Source: Syntrophaceae bacterium UBA6109
Lineage (GTDB): Bacteria > Desulfobacterota > Syntrophia > Syntrophales > UBA6109
Assembly: GCA_002428445.1 (NCBI GenBank)
Contig: DIWJ01000034.1
Span: 19,958-50,386, forward strand
Reading direction: 5' to 3'
Length of the DNA stretch: 30,429 nucleotides
The stretch's first letter is position 1. Each line of letters begins with the position of its first letter. The notes below the pieces were generated by a model. That model was not told the DNA's origin. It searched no databases and saw only the letters and a list, made by a program, of their open reading frames with translations. Shown here piece by piece: positions 13,540 to 21,643 of this stretch. A program made the position numbers and the translations under genes.

Positions 13540-16256
13540 GTCCCCGCGGCGATCCGTTTCTTGCGTGTTCTCTGGATAAAGAAGACGGACAGCAAAAGCA
13601 CGAAGCCTACAATGTCCGAAACCGTTCCCGGTACGATGAGACTCGCCGCAGCAATGCCCGTGACCACACGTTCCCAGGGCCGGGACCTTGTCGACAGATA
13701 TCCAATGATCGTGGCCCCCAGCGAGATGATCCCCATGAAAAGAGTCATGAGTACCTGGATGAACCAGACGTAGTCGAAGGGTGTCGTTCCGTCCAGGATC
13801 CGGGGAAGCCACAGGACGATGGGCGCGGAAACAAAGACGAAGGGTACGATGAATCCCGCCGATGCCAGGCCGAAGGCCGTGAACCCCGTCTTGAAGGGAT
13901 TGGCCCCCGAGATTCCCGAGGCGGCATAGGCGGCCAGGGCGACGGGCGGCGTGACGTCCGCGAGCACCGCAAAGAACAGGACGAACATGTGCCCGACCAG
14001 CGGTTGGATTCCCCACTGGAGGAGAGCCGGCGCAGCGATCATGGAGGCGATGATGTACTGGGCTGTCGTGGGGATTCCCATGCCGAGAACGAAGCAGGCA
14101 AGAGCCGTGAAGACGAGGGTAAAGAAAAGCGCGACGCCGTTGGCGCTGAGCAGGTGAAGGATGTCGACTGCCGTGACGAAGGACGCCACGCCGTGAGACA
14201 GCGAGATGACGGCGGCCGCGAATTTGAGGCCCAGGCCCGTGAGTGTTGTGGCGCCCACGATGAAACCTATGCAGGCGCAGGCTGCGCCGATGGCGATGGC
14301 GTTCTTGGTGCCCAGTTCCAGAGTTTCCAAGATGTCGGGAATCCGCATCTTGCTTTCTTCGTAGAAGATGCCGATGAGGATAACGGCCATGCTGGTCCAG
14401 AAAGCGCAGAGCGACGATTCGAGTTTCCAGACGTGCAGGGCGACAAGAACGGCGGTGGGGACGAGGCTGATGGCCCAGGAACGTCTGTCGACCTTCCAAA
14501 AGGCAAAAGCCAGGCCGGCCGCCAGAACGGCGAACCAGGCCGCCGTGTAGGTTGTCGAACCGGCCATGGGATCGGCGCGGAAGAGGACGGCGGGCACCGA
14601 CAGGAGAAGGGGAAGCAGCAGGGCTTTTGTTCGCTCATGGATCTGCCCTGTGGCGACGCAGAAGATGATTCCCCAGAAGGCGGCCAGGAAGGGGCTGCTG
14701 CCCGATATGAGGAGGTAAACGATGATGATCAATGGACCCACAAGAAGCCACTTCTCGCGAAGAACATTCCAGAATTTCGGCAGGCTTTCCCGCGGCAGCC
14801 CCTCGAGGCCCTCCTTCTTGGCCTTCAGATGAACCATGAATCCGACGGCGAAGAAATACAGGAACGCCGGGACAATGGCGCAGGCGGCGATCTTGATGTA
14901 GGGAACTCCCAGGAATTCTGCCATGATGAAAGCGGCCGCTCCCATGATGGGGGGCATCAGCTGGCCGCCGGTGGATGCTGCGGCTTCGACGGCTCCTGCG
15001 AACTGGGGCGGGTAGCCGACCTTCCTCATGAGGGGAATCGTGAACGATCCCGTCGTGACGGTGTTGGCGATGGAACTGCCGCTGATGGAACCCATGAAAC
15101 CGCTGCTGATGACGGCCACTTTGGCCGGTCCGCCCGAGGACCAGCCGGCCAGGGCCATGGCAAGATCCATAAAGAGCTGACCAAGACCTGTTTTGGAGAT
15201 GAAGATGCCGAAGAGGACGAAATGGAAGACGAAGGTCGCCACGACCCCCAGGGGGATGCCGTAGATGCCTTCCGTTCCCAGATACATCTGTTCGATGATC
15301 CGGTCGATGGAGTATCCGCGATGGGCGAAGAACGATAAGCCCGGAATCTCAAGGAAGTATGGTCCCAGATAGCAGTTGATGAGGACCAGGAAGGAGATGA
15401 TGGGTAATGCCGGTCCCGTCGACCGCCGGGCTCCTTCAAGGATGAGGAGCATGGCGAATGCGCCGACGATCATGTCGATTTTTGTGGGCAGGCCGGCGCG
15501 AAGCACCAGGCTGTTGAATTCCAGGAAGATATAGATGGATGTGAGGCACGCAAGCAAAGCGAACAGGAGGTCGAAGTAAGGAACATTGTCCGGCGTGTAG
15601 ACGAACGTCCTTCCCTTCGCAATGGCGAAGACGGCCTGAAACCACTGCACTAAGAACAGGAGCAATATGCACAGGAAGATTCCCAGGAGGAGGACGCTCC
15701 AGAAGACCAGGGGGATATTCGGATCGCGGAAGGCCGTTACGAAGCTGATATGGGGCAGGCCGATGACGGCGGCTGCGATCAGACCGACGATCATGGCGGT
15801 GAACAGAACAAAGTCAAGGATCGCCAGCGCGGTTCCCGTCCAGAATTCGCGCCGCTTGAAATACAGAACAAGGGCGAAAACGCACGCGGCCATGACGGCG
15901 GACTGCACGACGGACAGCTCGAAAATTTCCCGGAACATGGCCGTGACCAGCGAAGCGCTGCAGACAGCGTACGCGATGTCGTAAACGCGGTGCTTTGGCT
16001 TGTCTTGCCCCTCTTTCCTGATGGAATAAAAGAAAAAAACCAGCGGCAGAACGAATGCGAGATGGAAGGCCCTGTGCCGCCACTCCTGCAGGACGCCGAA
16101 CCCTGCCGTGTAGATGTGAAAGATGGACAGGATGATGGTCATGATGAAGACAAGCTTTATCGTGATTCCCGCCAGCTTGCGGAAGCGGAACTCGGGGTCG
16201 TATTTGGTGATCAAATCCAGATTCTCGGAGACGGAAAAAGTTTTTTTCTCTTCCAT
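13536..16256 (-). CDS. TRAP transporter fused permease (TAXI type)
   Basis: This 906-residue, very hydrophobic protein fuses the small (DctQ-like) and large (DctM-like) TRAP permease subunits. The DctM signature region reads GPAKVAVISSGFMGSISGSS, then TTGSFTIPLMRKVGYPP, then AVEAAASTGGQLMPPIMGAAAFIMAEF, as in the TAXI-type fused permease family. A second conserved half (GMGIPTTAQYIIASM and LADVTPPVALAAYAASGI) follows. TRAP systems import organic anions using the sodium or proton gradient with a periplasmic binding protein. AAGGAG precedes the ATG. It lies 14 bases after the DUF1850 gene. The partner binding protein is the TAXI gene at 17062-18078. The substrate cannot be read from sequence; the adjacent gcv genes hint at an amino acid or related anion. 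Confidence 0.93.
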   Translation of the reverse strand: MEEKKTFSVSENLDLITKYDPEFRFRKLAGITIKLVFIMTIILSIFHIYTAGFGVLQEWRHRAFHLAFVLPLVFFFYSIRKEGQDKPKHRVYDIAYAVCSASLVTAMFREIFELSVVQSAVMAACVFALVLYFKRREFWTGTALAILDFVLFTAMIVGLIAAAVIGLPHISFVTAFRDPNIPLVFWSVLLLGIFLCILLLFLVQWFQAVFAIAKGRTFVYTPDNVPYFDLLFALLACLTSIYIFLEFNSLVLRAGLPTKIDMIVGAFAMLLILEGARRSTGPALPIISFLVLINCYLGPYFLEIPGLSFFAHRGYSIDRIIEQMYLGTEGIYGIPLGVVATFVFHFVLFGIFISKTGLGQLFMDLAMALAGWSSGGPAKVAVISSGFMGSISGSSIANTVTTGSFTIPLMRKVGYPPQFAGAVEAAASTGGQLMPPIMGAAAFIMAEFLGVPYIKIAACAIVPAFLYFFAVGFMVHLKAKKEGLEGLPRESLPKFWNVLREKWLLVGPLIIIVYLLISGSSPFLAAFWGIIFCVATGQIHERTKALLLPLLLSVPAVLFRADPMAGSTTYTAAWFAVLAAGLAFAFWKVDRRSWAISLVPTAVLVALHVWKLESSLCAFWTSMAVILIGIFYEESKMRIPDILETLELGTKNAIAIGAACACIGFIVGATTLTGLGLKFAAAVISLSHGVASFVTAVDILHLLSANGVALFFTLVFTALACFVLGMGIPTTAQYIIASMIAAPALLQWGIQPLVGHMFVLFFAVLADVTPPVALAAYAASGISGANPFKTGFTAFGLASAGFIVPFVFVSAPIVLWLPRILDGTTPFDYVWFIQVLMTLFMGIISLGATIIGYLSTRSRPWERVVTGIAAASLIVPGTVSDIVGFVLLLSVFFIQRTRKKRIAAGT

Positions 16257-16270
16257 AGCAGCTCCTTGTC

Positions 16271-16798
16271 TTATGCGAACCAGGTTCCGGCCTTCTGGAA
16301 AATGAAGCTCAGCAGGGTCATCCGCTGGGACCGAATGGACAATAGGGTATTGCCGGCCAGGGGCGGCAGATGCAAATCCTCCTTCCCTTCCATATGCAAC
16401 GTATTCTTATACTGCTCGTCGACCCATAGGTGGATGACGGGCAGAAGACGGTTCATGTTCCGTATGCGGTAGGTGTCTCCCTCCCGCAGAAATTGCTCCT
16501 TGCCTTGAGGGGCCGTCGGCAGCCCCGTGTTGGAGGAAGGAAACGCCGTAGAGAACAGTGCAATGCGGTATCCGTCGTCAACACGGAAGTTGTCTTCGAT
16601 CGTGCACCGCTCCACGGAGTGAAGATAAGTCAGGGAAAACCGATCGCCGCTGCAAATCATCCGGAGATGCAAGGTTCTACCCTCCCGCGGCGCATCAATG
16701 CGCAGGACATGCAGGGGAATCAGAAACACCGCCGCCATCGCTGCAAGAACCGCGGCAGCGATGATCCACCGCTTTCCCATCATGGCAAAAACCTTCAT
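16271..16798 (-). CDS. DUF1850 protein, TAXI-TRAP accessory
   Basis: This 175-residue protein has one N-terminal hydrophobic segment (about 10-27) that could be an uncleaved anchor or signal. It then shows the DUF1850 pattern: FSLTYLHSVERCTIEDNFRV, the SSNTGLP stretch and a C-terminal basic end. DUF1850 genes are commonly found between TAXI binding-protein and fused-permease genes, as here; the molecular role is undefined. The start is uncertain. The first ATG (16798) has no ribosome site, while a second at 16783 (MMGKRW) has AAGG eight bases upstream and may be the true start. Confidence 0.85.
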   Translation of the reverse strand: MKVFAMMGKRWIIAAAVLAAMAAVFLIPLHVLRIDAPREGRTLHLRMICSGDRFSLTYLHSVERCTIEDNFRVDDGYRIALFSTAFPSSNTGLPTAPQGKEQFLREGDTYRIRNMNRLLPVIHLWVDEQYKNTLHMEGKEDLHLPPLAGNTLLSIRSQRMTLLSFIFQKAGTWFA

Positions 16799-17061
16799 AA
16801 AGGAGCAGAATTGTCAGCGAACTCCGGATGGGCGCATGGGAAGGACGCCGGACAACCGGAGAAGTTCATCATGACAAAGAACCTGGAAACCGATTTCTGC
16901 GGTGCGACGGCACGGTTGCCGTTTCGGCGGTCCTGCCGTACGATCCTATCGGTCCCCTGGGGTGGGGAGAGTTCTTCCCCGGGTCCTGATGAGATAAAAA
17001 ACTGGGCACCGGTACATCCGGTGCCCAGTGTACCTCTGCATACCGAGGCATGCTTTCACGC
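16799..17061. other. Intergenic region between TAXI gene and DUF1850
   Basis: The left half of this 263-base gap shows no gene. The only clear element is the terminator at 16996-17029. No convincing -35/-10 pair was found on the minus strand for the DUF1850-TRAP-gcv transcript, which may rely on read-through past the terminator or on a non-consensus promoter. Confidence 0.4.
16996..17029 (-). terminator. Intrinsic terminator after the TAXI binding-protein gene
   Basis: A perfect 12-bp stem (ACTGGGCACCGG, 17001-17012, with 17018-17029) and a 5-base loop are followed on the minus strand by six T residues. It lies about 33 bases past the TAXI stop codon. It should cut most transcripts after the binding protein, giving more of it than of the permease genes downstream. 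Confidence 0.88.
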
Positions 17062-18078
17062 TTACTTGACGAGTCCCTTTTCCTTGTAGAATTTTTCGGC
17101 GCCCTTATGGAGCGGAATAGCAACGCCGTCCAGCGCGGATTTCAGCGTCACGTATTTCCCCGTTGCATGGGCCGCCGCCATAAGCTCGGCGCCGCTCGGG
17201 GCGTCATCGGCCGTTTCACCTTTCTTCCGCAGGACAAACTTGCCCTTGTCCCACAACGCCTGGGTCAGCTTGTAGACGGTTGCCTCGGGGACATCGGCGT
17301 CCACCACCCACTGGGCCATGGTCGTAATGGCGGGGACATCCTTGGTCATGCCCTTGTACGTCCCGGCGGGAATAATGACCTTGGCGTAAAACGGGAACAT
17401 CTTCACGAGCTTTGCGATGGCGGCGTCATCCAGAGGGACCAGGATGATGTCCGAAGAGGTGGCCAGTTCCGTGATCGCTGCCGTCGGCCAACCTGCCGTC
17501 GTGAAGGTGATGTCCGCCTGTTTGTCTTTCAGGCGCTGGGCCGCTCCGGAAAAGCTCAGCCAATCCACACCCGAAAAATCCTTGTAGGTAAGTCCCAGAC
17601 CGGACAGGACGTTGATGCAGTCCACTTCCGTTCCGCTGCCCCGGTCTCCGGGTACGAGACGTTTGCCCTTGATGTCCTTGATGGTTTTAATTCCCGCATC
17701 CGCTCGGGCGACGATCTGGATTGTTTCGGGATACAGGGAGGCAATGGCCCGGAGATTCTTTATGGGCTTTCCCTTGAACTGATCCGTGCCGTTGTAGGCT
17801 GCATAGGCCACGTTGTTCTGGACGAAGGCCGATTCCACCTGGTGGGATCCGATCAGATTGCAGTTGGCCACGGAGGCGTTCCCCGCCTGGGCGGTTACGA
17901 TGAGATCAGGAATCTTATCCGACATGGCCTGCGCAAGGATGCCGCCCAAGGGGTAGTAGGTTCCACCGGTTCCGCCTGTGGCGATCGCGAAGAATTCCTT
18001 CTTGGCTCCGAGGGCGGGGCCCGCGAAGAGCACCGCCAGGGCCAGCACGATCAGGACGATTCTGGTTCTTCTGTGCAT
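17062..18078 (-). CDS. TAXI-family TRAP solute-binding protein
   Basis: This 338-residue periplasmic protein has a clear signal peptide (MHRRTR, a hydrophobic core, cleavage near PALGA, about 25). The TAXI hallmark FFAIATGGTGGTYYPLGGILA (shown in part: ATGGTGGTYYPLGG) follows at once. Further family features are NLRAIASLYPETIQIVARAD, KGKRLVPGDRGSGTE and a C-terminal lobe with the conserved DVPEATVYKLTQALW. The start at 18078 is preferred over an open frame to 18132 because the signal peptide begins here, with GGGGG seven bases upstream. It delivers substrate to the fused permease at 13536-16256, with the terminator in between. The substrate is unknown; glutamate-like anions are known for a few TAXI proteins. 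Confidence 0.93.
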   Translation of the reverse strand: MHRRTRIVLIVLALAVLFAGPALGAKKEFFAIATGGTGGTYYPLGGILAQAMSDKIPDLIVTAQAGNASVANCNLIGSHQVESAFVQNNVAYAAYNGTDQFKGKPIKNLRAIASLYPETIQIVARADAGIKTIKDIKGKRLVPGDRGSGTEVDCINVLSGLGLTYKDFSGVDWLSFSGAAQRLKDKQADITFTTAGWPTAAITELATSSDIILVPLDDAAIAKLVKMFPFYAKVIIPAGTYKGMTKDVPAITTMAQWVVDADVPEATVYKLTQALWDKGKFVLRKKGETADDAPSGAELMAAAHATGKYVTLKSALDGVAIPLHKGAEKFYKEKGLVK

Positions 18079-18107
18079 ATATTTCCCCCTTTCATCTCTC
18101 TTTAAGA

Positions 18108-18137
18108 ATAAAATGACACCCGTTTCGCCCATGTCAA
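18108..18137 (-). promoter_or_regulatory. Candidate proximal promoter for the TAXI gene
   Basis: On the minus strand TTGACA (18132-18137) is followed by 18 bases and TTTTAT (18108-18113, 4 of 6 matches). This would give a short leader of about 20 bases before the TAXI ATG. Confidence 0.45.
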
Positions 18138-18195
18138 AACAGCTTTACAGAACAGGGCACCGCTTCCATTTTCTCGTCTGTGAAATATGCGCTGC

Positions 18196-18224
18196 AAAGT
18201 AAAATATATACCCGAAAGTGTCAA
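18196..18224 (-). promoter_or_regulatory. Candidate distal promoter for the TAXI gene
   Basis: On the minus strand a second perfect TTGACA (18219-18224) is followed by 17 AT-rich bases and TACTTT (18196-18201, 3 of 6 matches). The -35 is excellent and the -10 weak. Only one of the two candidates need be active. Confidence 0.4.
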
Positions 18225-18389
18225 GGCCTTTTCGGAACTTGCTTCCCCTGGAAAGCGGGAGAGATCATCGGTGAATATGGGGTCTTTCCTGCCTCAGGCA
18301 ATGCTCGCGTGGAGTGTCCCGACGGAGGCGAATGAGATCGGCCCCTGTCCCCTTCGCCCTCCTTCAAGTCGAAGAGTTTTGTGCTGCCG

Positions 18390-18432
18390 CAAACAGGATC
18401 ATCTGCCTAAAAAAAAAAGTACAAACAGGATC
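18390..18432. repeat. 11-base direct repeat upstream of tctC
   Basis: CAAACAGGATC occurs at 18390-18400 and again at 18422-18432, 32 bases apart, about three helical turns, so both copies face the same side of the DNA. A run of ten A residues lies between them. The second copy ends nine bases before the -10 element and covers the -35 position, the layout of an activator or repressor site. Confidence 0.5.
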
Positions 18433-18441
18433 GATTTGGTT

Positions 18442-18447
18442 TATACT
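18442..18447 (+). promoter_or_regulatory. -10 element for the tctCBA operon
   Basis: TATACT (5 of 6 matches) occurs 115 bases before the tctC ATG. No good -35 hexamer lies 16-18 bases upstream; that position is occupied by the direct repeat, which suggests an activator-dependent promoter. Confidence 0.4.
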
Positions 18448-18561
18448 CGGACACCAATTACAGAGGAACGGAACTGAGGGGTTGTGCTCTCGTCGGGAGA
18501 CGCACGTTTTTGGTCAGGCATCGTGAATCCGGGCATGTTGAAGGCAAAGGAGGAGGAAATT

Positions 18562-19536
18562 ATGAAGAGAGCTGCGAGGTTTTTCTGTGCTGTCTTGTTT
18601 GTGATTGGCCTGTGCTTCTCAACCGTCGGCATTGCTGCGGCTGCGTATCCCGAGCGGGCGATCGAACTGCTGGTTCCCTTCGGCGTCGGCGGCGGCAGCG
18701 ACACGGCGGCGCGCGCGGTTGTCGAGGGCATGAAGCTCAAGGAGAAGTATCCGCTGGTCATCAACAACATGCCGGGCGGCGGGGCGACGAAGGGGATGCT
18801 CTACGTTTCGCAGCAGCCCAATGACGGGTACACGGTGCTCGCCGTGACGACGTCGCACCTGATCGATGCGGTGAAGCCGAAGACGCGGGCGAACATCCTG
18901 CGTGATTTCGATCCCCTCATGAGGATCCAGTGGGACACCTCCGCAATCACCATTGCCGGGGATTCGAAATTCAAAACGCTGGCCGACCTTGTGGCGTACG
19001 GCAAATCGAAACCGAAGATGCTGAAATTCGCCGGCACTTCGCCCGGCGGCTGGTCGGAGATCCAGACGGTGGCCTTTTTCAAGAAGTGCGGCGTGGAAGT
19101 GACGTTCGTTCCTTTCGATTCCGGCGCGGAGATCAAAGCGGCGATCATCGGCGGCCACATCACCGGCGCCGTGGAAGAACTGGCGGAGACCCTGCCTCTG
19201 ATCAAGGCGGGAAAGCTCAAGGCGCTGGCCGTCATCATGGACAAACGCCATCCGGCTCTTCCGGACGTGGCCTCGAGCCTGGAATTGGGCATCGACTACA
19301 CGCACGGCCTGATGAGGGCCTGGGCGGTCAAGAAAGGCACGCCGCCGGATCGCCAGAAGCTCCTGCACGACTGGATCAAGAAGGCACTGGATACGCCGAT
19401 GTACAAGAAGTTCGTGGAGGACAACCATCTCTACGCACGGCCCGGTTATCTGGGACCCGAAGAGACAAGGAAGTACTGGGATAGCGAAGTCAAATTCTAC
19501 ACTGACGTCCTCAAGGATCTGGGATACGTGAAGTAA
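18562..19536 (+). CDS. tctC: Tripartite tricarboxylate transporter binding protein (TctC/Bug)
   Basis: This 324-residue periplasmic protein has a signal peptide (MKRAARFF, a hydrophobic core, cleavage near GIAAA-AYPER). Family marks include YPERAIELLVPFGVGGGSDTAAR (in part: YPERAIELLVPFGVGGGSD), NNMPGGGATKGM, PNDGYT and LKALAV. It captures an organic acid and passes it to TctAB. The start at 18562 is set by AGGAGG six to eight bases upstream; the frame is open to 18484 but without signal-peptide logic. It is first in tctCBA and is followed by a strong hairpin. The ligand is not predictable from sequence: the Bug family binds many carboxylates, and tricarboxylates are favoured here only by the context of aconitase and prpF. 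Confidence 0.92.
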   Translation: MKRAARFFCAVLFVIGLCFSTVGIAAAAYPERAIELLVPFGVGGGSDTAARAVVEGMKLKEKYPLVINNMPGGGATKGMLYVSQQPNDGYTVLAVTTSHLIDAVKPKTRANILRDFDPLMRIQWDTSAITIAGDSKFKTLADLVAYGKSKPKMLKFAGTSPGGWSEIQTVAFFKKCGVEVTFVPFDSGAEIKAAIIGGHITGAVEELAETLPLIKAGKLKALAVIMDKRHPALPDVASSLELGIDYTHGLMRAWAVKKGTPPDRQKLLHDWIKKALDTPMYKKFVEDNHLYARPGYLGPEETRKYWDSEVKFYTDVLKDLGYVK

Positions 19537-19555
19537 TCTGTTGCCGGGTGAATTG

Positions 19556-19588
19556 GGGTTGTGCGGAGGAAGCTTCTCCGCACAACCC
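19556..19588 (+). other. Strong hairpin between tctC and tctB
   Basis: A perfect 13-bp stem (19556-19568 with 19576-19588) and a 7-base loop lie 19 bases past the tctC stop. Only GTTTG follows, so it is a poor terminator. Such elements often protect the 3' end of binding-protein mRNA and give more binding protein than permease; that role is inference. Confidence 0.7.
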
Positions 19589-19609
19589 GTTTGCCGTGCG
19601 GGGGAGACT

Positions 19610-20119
19610 ATGAAAAAGGGTGAGATGGTAACCAGCGTGTTCTGCGTCGCCTTTTTTTCCTTCATGCTGTTTCAGGGATTCGGGCTTCTCGAGACGAGGC
19701 GTTCCGGAGAGGTGGGGAGCGGGTTCTGGCCCGTGATGTCCCTGTTTGTCTGCCTCGGCCTGAGCATCGCCTGGCTCATCATGACCGTCGCGGAATCGAG
19801 AAAAGCAGGGGAACGGCCGGCAGTGCCGACACCGGAGGAGGCGGCCGCGATATGGACTCGGCGCAGGACGGTCGGACTGAGCATTCTCTGTCTTTTCCTC
19901 TACATTGTAGTCATGCCCTGGATCGGGTTCGTCCTTGCGACCTTTCTCTTCGTTTTTGCCTTTGCGGTGTCGCTCGGCGAAAGGAGAAAATTGGTTCTTG
20001 CCGTCTCACCCTTTCTCGTGACGGCGATGGTCGTCGCCGTATTCGCGAAATTCATCACGATCCCCTTTCCCCGGGGTGTGGGAGTCTTTGCCGCCTTCAG
20101 CCGGCTTTTCTATCAGTAA
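19610..20119 (+). CDS. tctB: Tripartite tricarboxylate transporter small permease (TctB)
   Basis: This 169-residue protein has four hydrophobic spans (about 7-26, 41-60, 89-109 and 112-150 as one long pair). The family pattern GSGFWPVMSLFVCLGLSI near residue 40 is typical of TctB. The start is set by a GGGGAG ribosome site just before the ATG at 19610, beyond the intergenic hairpin. It forms the membrane unit with TctA. The gap to tctA is 27 bases. Confidence 0.88.
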   Translation: MKKGEMVTSVFCVAFFSFMLFQGFGLLETRRSGEVGSGFWPVMSLFVCLGLSIAWLIMTVAESRKAGERPAVPTPEEAAAIWTRRRTVGLSILCLFLYIVVMPWIGFVLATFLFVFAFAVSLGERRKLVLAVSPFLVTAMVVAVFAKFITIPFPRGVGVFAAFSRLFYQ

Positions 20120-20146
20120 TTCCATCATCCGATGAGGTAATCCGAC

Positions 20147-21640
20147 ATGATCGATCATTACCTTCAGGCGTTTGCGACGGTTCTGCTGCCCCAGAACATC
20201 CTGGCCATGTGTCTGGGCGGCCTCTGGGGACTGCTTGCGGGCGCTCTCCCCGGCATCAGCACCTCCATGGGAATCGTCCTGCTCCTCTCCTTCACGTACT
20301 CCCTATCGCCCATGACGGCCTTCTGCCTGCTGGTCGCCGCCTATTGCGGGGGCATCACGGGCGGTTCCATCACATCGATCCTCTTCGGCATCCCCGGCGA
20401 GCCGTCGTCGGTGCCGACTGTGATCGAAGGGCATGCCCTGGCCAAGCAGGGCCGTGCCGCCTATGCCCTGTGGACTTTTCTGATCTGTTCCATCTACGGA
20501 GGGATTTTCAGCGTCCTCGTGATGATGGTAGCGACGCCCCTGATCGCCGATTTTGCCCTGCAGTTCGGCCCCCCCGAATTTTTTGCCCTGACGGTGCTGG
20601 GATTGAGCGTGGTTTCCAGCCTGTCGGGAAAATCGATGGTCAAGGGATTCCTTTCCTGCTTCTTCGGCCTTTTCCTGGCGACGATCGGGACGGACGGTAT
20701 CACGGGCGGGGAGCGATTTACCTTCGATACGACGATCCTCCTGGGAGGGATCAGCTTTGTCGTCGCCATGGTGGGCCTCCTTGCAGTCTCTGAAATCTTC
20801 ATCGAGGCGGAGGAACCGTTCAAGGAGTACAAGGGTTCGGTGGGGTACAAGAGCATGCGGGACGAGATGCCGCCCTTTTCTCTTTTCAAGTCGCAATGGG
20901 CGAACCTGATCCGCTCCCCCGTCATCGGAACGGTCGTCGGGGCGCTGCCGGGCGCCGGAGCGACGATCGCCGCCTTTCTGGCCTACGGGACGACGGCGAG
21001 GATGTCGAAGAATCCGGAGAAGTTCGGGAAGGGCGCCATCGACGGCCTGATGTCTTCCGAGTGCGCGAACAACGCCTCGACGGGCGGTTCCATGACGATC
21101 CTCCTCTCTCTGGGGCTTCCCGGAAGCAACACGACGGCGATGATGATTGCCGCCTTCATGATCCACGGGATGCAGCCCGGGCCGCTGCTCATGACCACGA
21201 GGCCGGACATCATCTACGGGATATTCGTGGCCATGCTGCTGTCGAACATTTTTCTGCTGGTCATTACGGCTTTTGTCGGGATACGGCTGTTTCTGGAGTT
21301 GAACCGGCTTCCCTATTCCATCTTTTCGGCGGTGATCATGATTCTCTGCGTCGTCGGCGCTTTCGGCCTGGCCAACAGCACGGACGACCTGTACCTCATG
21401 TTCATCTTCGGCGTCGTTGGATACGTGATGATGAAATTCGACATTCCCGTGGCGCCGGCGATCCTGGCGCTCGTCCTGGGCGACATGGCGGAACTGGCAC
21501 TTCGCCGGTCGCTGCTCCTGTCCATGGGCGATCCCATGATTCTCATCAGCAGACCCATCAGCGTCATTCTGCTGCTGGGGGCGATTATTTCCATTGTATA
21601 TCCCCTCATCAAGAAACCCAAGATCCTGCAAGGGGGGTAA
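20147..21640 (+). CDS. tctA: Tripartite tricarboxylate transporter large permease (TctA)
   Basis: This 497-residue, highly hydrophobic protein has about 11-12 spans. The conserved TctA blocks are present: GALPGISTSMGIVLLLSFTY near the N-end, then GGITGGSITSILFGIPGEPSS with TVIEGHALAKQGRAAYAL, and in the second half GALPGAGATIAAFLAYGT, ECANNASTGGSM and LGLPGSNTTAMMIAAF. It is the transport channel, driven by an ion gradient. A GAGGT ribosome site precedes the ATG. The stop is followed four bases later by the start of the decayed MmgE/PrpD fragment, suggesting the original operon was tctCBA plus that enzyme. Confidence 0.95.
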   Translation: MIDHYLQAFATVLLPQNILAMCLGGLWGLLAGALPGISTSMGIVLLLSFTYSLSPMTAFCLLVAAYCGGITGGSITSILFGIPGEPSSVPTVIEGHALAKQGRAAYALWTFLICSIYGGIFSVLVMMVATPLIADFALQFGPPEFFALTVLGLSVVSSLSGKSMVKGFLSCFFGLFLATIGTDGITGGERFTFDTTILLGGISFVVAMVGLLAVSEIFIEAEEPFKEYKGSVGYKSMRDEMPPFSLFKSQWANLIRSPVIGTVVGALPGAGATIAAFLAYGTTARMSKNPEKFGKGAIDGLMSSECANNASTGGSMTILLSLGLPGSNTTAMMIAAFMIHGMQPGPLLMTTRPDIIYGIFVAMLLSNIFLLVITAFVGIRLFLELNRLPYSIFSAVIMILCVVGAFGLANSTDDLYLMFIFGVVGYVMMKFDIPVAPAILALVLGDMAELALRRSLLLSMGDPMILISRPISVILLLGAIISIVYPLIKKPKILQGG

Positions 21641-21643
21641 GGG

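Larger units (their letters stand above)
18079..18561. other. Divergent regulatory region between TAXI and tct operons
   Basis: This 483-base stretch has no supported gene. It holds two candidate minus-strand promoters (18108-18137 and 18196-18224), a tract of ten A residues (18409-18418), a direct repeat (18390-18400 and 18422-18432) and a plus-strand -10 element (18442-18447). Positions about 18235-18385 show nothing recognisable. Confidence 0.6.

Noticed and set aside
13989..15338. 449-codon plus-strand ORF opposite the TRAP permease
   Set aside because: It is the antisense of a hydrophobic protein, giving a Glu/Gly/Asp-rich low-complexity frame with no motif.
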